A DNA stretch of 64,000 nt from NCBI RefSeq assembly GCF_001039355.2, contig NW_019774569.1, positions 364,079-428,078 of the forward strand. Reading direction: 5' to 3'. This DNA comes from Lingula anatina. Its lineage: Eukaryota > Brachiopoda > Lingulata > Lingulida > Lingulidae. The first letter of the stretch is position 1. The number at the start of each line of letters is the position of its first letter. The translations under genes were made by a program, and so were the position numbers. Shown piece after piece: positions 39,100 through 45,800 of this stretch. The notes under the pieces are model-generated. The model was not told the origin of the DNA. It saw nothing but the letters and a program-made list of their open reading frames with translations, and did no database searches.

Positions 39100-41307
39100 T
39101 TTCAGAACCCTAATGCTGCTGCTGTTGTTTCTGTTAACATTCATGTGGCTGTCCATACTGCTCATACTCATCCTGGGTGCCAAACTTAAGGTGAGAATCA
39201 GATATAAAAAATTGAAATGAATAAATAAACTTCCTGCATACTTTTGCAACATCTGGGAGCCTTCATATTACATAGACAATCAGCAGATCAATTTGTAAAA
39301 TTTGCAATTTCATCAACATGGTTCTCATGTCAGAATACTCATGGATAATGTGCAAAATTCTTTATATTCTATGTACATGTATATTCCAGTGTATTCCATT
39401 TGATCTCCGTCAAAAGCCACGTGCTCGCCTTGCAGTTATTATAGTCAGTATTATACTCATTTACGCAGCTGCTCAAGTCAATATAGTAAGTACAGCATAA
39501 AAACTATGTCTGCTGAAGTGAGGTACATTTTAAAAGTAACAATTGTAGTTGTCTTCATTCGATCACTGTCATGATGTGTAATGCACATGAACTAGTTAAA
39601 TAATTTGTAAACACATATATGTATGTGCAGCATGCACTGGTCAAGTGTGACATTGATAGAATACATATTTGATTTACTGAAATTGTCTTCCAGTTTTTCT
39701 GTGAAGGAGGTATTCACACAGGGGAGCTCCAGCGCTCCATCATCAGTGCGGCAGACGACCATCTCCACTGTGAGTTGCCACCATATTTCTACCTGGCGGC
39801 CATGATGTGTTTCCTGACGGTGGCATTATTTCTGAACCTCTCCGCCCTGGTGAAGTTCGCCATGCTGCTTATAATGGTGGCCACATTTAGTATTGTGATG
39901 CATTTTACACACGTATCGATATTTCATCAGTATGACGATGACACAGGGTGAGATATCACATATTATATTCTTATTATACAATGTACGTCATCTTTATACA
40001 GGTTTGTAGTTGCTTATTAACCACAAACCACACAAAAAATTTGCCTTACAACTCTTGGATAACAACATAAAAGGAATGTAAAAATAAAAGTGTAATAATC
40101 AAAATATATGTTACATGAAGTTGCAGTGCTTGATTAGCAAAAATGTAAGAAGTGGCCCTTACTCAAATAATTACAATTTAGGAATGTACAGTGCAGTACA
40201 TATTATGTTACTTTGGCCTTTTAAAGCAAATTTAATTTAATTTCACTAAACTTGTTAACAGGTCTTTATGCAGATAACATACTGCTAGCAACCTAAAATG
40301 TGTACATGATATATAAAATTTGTTTACAAACAAGAAAAAAATGCTAAGTGTTCACCATTGCTGTTAACTTTATGGACACATAGCACCAATCATCAAATGA
40401 AAAATGAAATGTAGATCACAAAATTTTATCCCCTGTTTTTCTATTCCAGGCAATATATTCCCACCAATGTAGTTGGGGTCATTGTCCTCATTCACTTTGC
40501 TCTAGCCCTGTTTGTACATGGACGTCAAGATGAGTGGACACACAGGATGGACTACCTGTGGAAAACCCAGGTAAACAACCACCTGCTTGTCTCGCATATA
40601 GCAGAAGATGGTTTACCGCAGAGATTGAAAATGAAATTTGGTCTAAAATGCTTCAATTAATGATAAATCTTCAGTAGCCAGCAAAGATAAACTGCATGAA
40701 GATTTGTTTAAATATTAGCAGTTTCTTTTAGTTTATAGAAAAAGTGAAATATTTGGTGCCTTATTATATTTCGTTTTATTGTTTTTTTAACCAACAGTGG
40801 ATATATGAAAATTGAGGGAAATGTAATGAAAAAACACACAGTTGACATAAAAAGCCCAGATATTGCACAATGAATTCAGACTACCAGTTGAAATTTTAAA
40901 ATTAATTAAATACATTTGTGTGCACCATTCTGGAATGTTAAACACTGTTTTTCTTCTGAAATATTATGTCTTCAATTCAATTTCCAGGCAACTGAGGAAA
41001 AGATAGAAATGACGGAGCTGCAGAATAACAACCGTAGAATCCTGTGTAATCTGCTCCCGGCTCATGTGGCAGCACACTTCCTGGACAAGAAATACACCAG
41101 TAATATGGTACGAAAAATAAGATGAAAAAGGAGCAAAATTTAAGCATTTTTTTCTTTTAACAAATTTAGTTGAAATGTTTGTCCAGCATTGAAATACAGA
41201 GTGAACCTGTCACAAAAATGCACAAACTGCTAAGATATTTCAGACAGTCACATAAGTTGTCGTGTAAAGTTACGATCTATTCATTCATAATGCTTAACAT
41301 GTCACTT

Positions 41308-41360
<53 letters not shown>

Positions 41361-42773
41361 CTCAGGTAATAATTCAGGCAGCAGCCAGTTGCCTCCTATT
41401 TTATTACCTTCAGATAAATATCTAAGTTTATTCAGTTTCCACAGAAAAAATTAATAACAATTACAGTACAATGTTAATATAATTCTGTGTTTTAGGAGCT
41501 ATACAGTCAACAGTATGCCAAAGTGGGGGTGATGTTTGCCTCTATTCCAAACTTTGCTGGGTTTTACATGGAACTGGATGCAAATAACCAGGGAATAGAG
41601 TGTCTACGTGTCCTGAATGAGATTATATTTGATTTTGATGAGGTGAGCTGCCTTGGATCAGATTGTTTATGGTGACTTTATCAGGTTTTAGAATATAATA
41701 ATGATAACTTTTTAAGAAAGTTATGGCTTTAATAGTATTGTGTTACCACAACGAGCTTTATGTTGGAATTTTTGTGGTATTAAAGTACATGAAACCTTCA
41801 AAGCCCTTATTCATATTCTCGTATTTGGAATTTGATAAAAATCTACATGTACATGCATCTATTATGTCTACATTCCAGCACCTTCATCAAATCCCTCAAG
41901 ATTTATTAATTTATTGTGATATAAGAAATAAAATAAAAAAAAACATATCTATATATCTTCCAGTGCCTTCACAACCCTCAGTTCTATGCTGTGGACAAGA
42001 TCAAGACTATTGGCTCCACCTACATGGCAGCAGTGGGTCTTATGCCAGATTCTATCATTCAGGTACAGTGTTGCTTACAATAGCTAGTCTCTGCTTTGGA
42101 AGACAGATATTTAAACCAAGACACATTCTCTCTCATACATATTTATTAGGTCATATGTTCATAATGATGGAGTTTCAACAAGGTGGGAGGAGGGGATTTT
42201 CTTGAAATAATAGAAATTTGGGCTGTTTTTAACATGACAAAATGTTTGAAAAAATGTTACAATTTGGATTGGGTTTCTCACCTGATGGGGATGTACATGT
42301 ATGGGGTGACGTCTGACATTTTTAATTTTGAAAAGGGGGTGCATGTAGGGGATGGCAGCTAGGCGCCTTAATCCCCCTCCACACACAAACACACGTACAC
42401 ACACACACACACACACACACACTGGATACATTACATGGATGTAAATGATAAAATTTTTTCAGACATTTGTCTATATATTTTTCAGGACACAGAAGAGTCA
42501 GTGACAGCCAACCTGACCATCTTGGTCGAGTTCATCTTTGATCTGAAGCATAAGCTTAAAGTGATCAATGAAAACTCCTACAATAATTTTATGCTAAAAG
42601 TTGGTAAGTTTAGGGATGAGATCCTGGCTGATTCTGACTGTTTGGGAGCCAAAAGTATCATTAGTCTAGGCGGCCCCCTGGACCCCACGCCGTATTTTCT
42701 GACTTTTTCACTAAATGACAGTCTCACCCCTGTAAGTTTGAACTGAAGTTACAATAACAACACATTTATTTAA

Positions 42774-42819
<46 letters not shown>

Positions 42820-45800
42820 CATATATATTATAACATTTACATAATATATATGTATATATAAACAGTACTGACATTACCACTTTAACTTTCAGGTGTGAAT
42901 GTTGGTCCTGTAGTAGCTGGGGTTATAGGTGCCAAGAAACCCCAGTTTGATATCTGGGGAAATACAGTCAATGTTGCCAGTAGAATGGAAAGTACTGGGG
43001 AAATGGACCACATACAAGTGGGTTGGCAATGAATGCTTTTATTTTTTGTAAAACTAGGCAATAAAATAACTTCAGCTTTGGTGAACTTTCTACTATATCA
43101 ATCAAAGGATTGCCTTAAACTGATGTCGAGTTGATGTACAGCCTATGTTTTGCATCAGCGTGTGGCTTTTACATGAATCTGGATTTTTCTTGGCAATCCT
43201 CACCAATGATATTGTATTAAAATTTAATAATTGGACCCATGTAGTCTTATTAATTATTGAGAAATCAAGTACAGTTCATACAATATGATATTTTTAACAT
43301 TGATGTTTACATCCTTGGAATTGTAGAAAAAATATTTTTATTAATTCAGGTTACTGAGGATATTTTCCAAGCTCTGAAAAACCATTATGACTTCAAAACC
43401 CGTGGTGCCATTAATGTAAAAGGCAAGGGGATCATGACGACCTACTTTCTTCTTGGTCGTAAAGATGACGGCATATTGAACACCTCCCCACCAGGGGGCA
43501 GCACACCAGTCATGCCTGTAGGACTGCCCACTCCACCGGTGACACCTACAGGAAATCCACTGCTCAGTCGCTTTCGTAATCGGGATGGGAAGAAGCAAGA
43601 TAGACCACCTTCAGTTGAATCAAAGCAAAGTTTGCAGAGTTTGTTGAGATCCAAAGCTCATGCTTTGCAAAGTCATTCTCGGCCCAGTAGCTTTCATGAA
43701 GTGGCCAATTATCAGTCAAGCACTCCTCTCCTTTCTGAGGTAATTAAAGAATCTCCATCAGTATCAGCAAAGTTGCCCAATCATGGTGCTACACCAGCAA
43801 CATCCCCACCTGTGGAATTAGTATCTGGTAATCCACCTTCATCCCCTCCCTCCACGGGAAGTTTGAGCAAGAGGCGGCTGCAGGCAGGCGTTGGATCAGA
43901 TTCCAAGGAAAACATCAACAAGTTTCGGAAGTCAAGTGGCTCCTCTTTGCCTGCACCAAAACCTGACACCTCGCGAACAACCTCTCCTGAACTGCCTGCC
44001 TACCACTTCAGGAATGTGAAAGGCAATAATATGCCACAGAAGGAACAATTCACTCCTCTAACACAGTCCTTCATTTTAGGCCGTAGTGGGAGGAATGATT
44101 ATGAGTTAGCCCCACAGGAAGAGGTCCCCACTGACAAAGTGGAGACCAACCCTGAAGAGACCTCCTTGCTCAACACTGTGGATGTCTCCTCGGGAGAGTC
44201 GGACACTGAAGCACAGGAAGCACCTGTCATGGCTGAAAGCGTCACTAGACTTCATGCTGTCCCCTTAAAGGCATCCTCCTCTGAAAGACTGAGCAGCTCT
44301 GGGATCATTAACACCCATCATCCTTCCGAAAAAATCCCAACTCGTGATCGCAGCTATCCACAACTTTCCTTAGAGGCTGTTAAGCAGCATGAACGTCACA
44401 GCAGTCAAAGTAATTCCCCAACCACACCTATACTGGCATTCATAGATGGACGAAACATGTCACTGCAGGCATCTTCGCCAAGTCCTAAGTTGTTTCAGCC
44501 CATCCCCCAAGAGGGCCGAGGAGGGCAACAGATGGACAGTCCCAGGTTTGAGGGGGGCAGGGGAAGCAGGAACGGGGGGCCATGCAGAGACAGCCCCAGG
44601 GGTGACTGGGGTGGAAGAGGAAGTCGAAATGATGGTGGGAGAGGAAGTCGTAATGAGGGAGGAAGAGGAAGCAGGAGTAGTGCCCCATATAGGGATAGTC
44701 CCAGAGGAGCAGATGGAGGCAGTGGACGTGCCAGTCGTGCAACACCTTACAGCAGGGCAAGCCCCCACATTGATACCCCAGGGGCTGGGAGATTAAGCAT
44801 GATGAACAATGGGCAGAGGACATCCCAAGAGAGTTTAGACGTTGTGGAGTTGCCCCAAGTATGGCAGTACCCAGCCGAGCGAGATAGCCCTGGGATACCC
44901 TTGCCACGCACATTACAACCACATAGACCAAAGCCTACCAAGCCTCAGCTGCAGAAGCAGAGATCCTGCCCTGAAACAGCAGCAGGGAAGTTAGTGCCAG
45001 TGGTTTCTTCAACAGAAGGAACAAATGCAACAAGCAAAACCCCGGTTATTTTCCCTTCCAATGGTGCACAGAGAGGAGGTGCACCACTCATTCAAGGTTC
45101 TTCATCTCAAAAGAGGGAGCCAAAGTTGAGAGCATCCCCAACGGACCCACTTCAGTCCAGTTCATCTTCATCTCCTCCTACTCTCCCATCACCACCAAAG
45201 GACTTACTCTATGATTATCCATCAGATGGAGAAAAAAGTGACAGTGATGTACAACCCTTTGTCACGCCCAACACAGTATCACACCTAACACATCATTCAT
45301 CTGATGCCGATAAAAGTGATAGTGATGGAGAGAGCAGTAGCCATGACTATGCAAACTTGCCGCCAGTGCGTCCACCTCGCCCAGGTGCGCCACTGGAGCC
45401 AATATATCAGGGATTACCCCATGGTGCTGCTGCAACAGGATCCAACTTTCCTCAAGGTGCTGTCGGTGGGGCACTGGCCACGGAAAATGCCCCACGAGAT
45501 AAAAAGTGTAGAGCTCAAAAGGGTGCGTCAGGGAGAGAAGCTCACAAAAATAGGGTTGGTAGTCCTGAACGTCCCAAACCATTTTTCCCAGCAGGTGTAG
45601 CTGCTGCATCATCATCGTCCTCATCAGGAGCTACAGCAGCGCCCCCTCCTCTTCATGCACCGCCATCTTTTCAAGTCAAGCGACGAGGTCGTGTCGGGCT
45701 ACCACCCCGTCACTGTCGAAGTCTTGACTACATCCCAAGTGATCACGAAAGCTCAGCTCCGTCGAGTCCTGGATTGAGTCCCAAACTCCACCACAAATTA

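Noticed and set aside
41170-41454. 94-codon frame with a Phe run
   Set aside because: The Phe run is the intronic poly-T; there is no homolog in copy B.
43257-43349. Upstream in-frame ATG extending the large exon 20 reading frame
   Set aside because: The stretch before 43,350 ends in TTAATTCAG and has no cyclase homology, while exon 19 joins exactly at VTEDIF. It is intron.
44446-44941. Several long overlapping frames on both strands in the tail region
   Set aside because: They shadow the GC-rich Arg-Gly/Ser/Pro coding sequence of exon 20, and recur identically in copy B for that reason.
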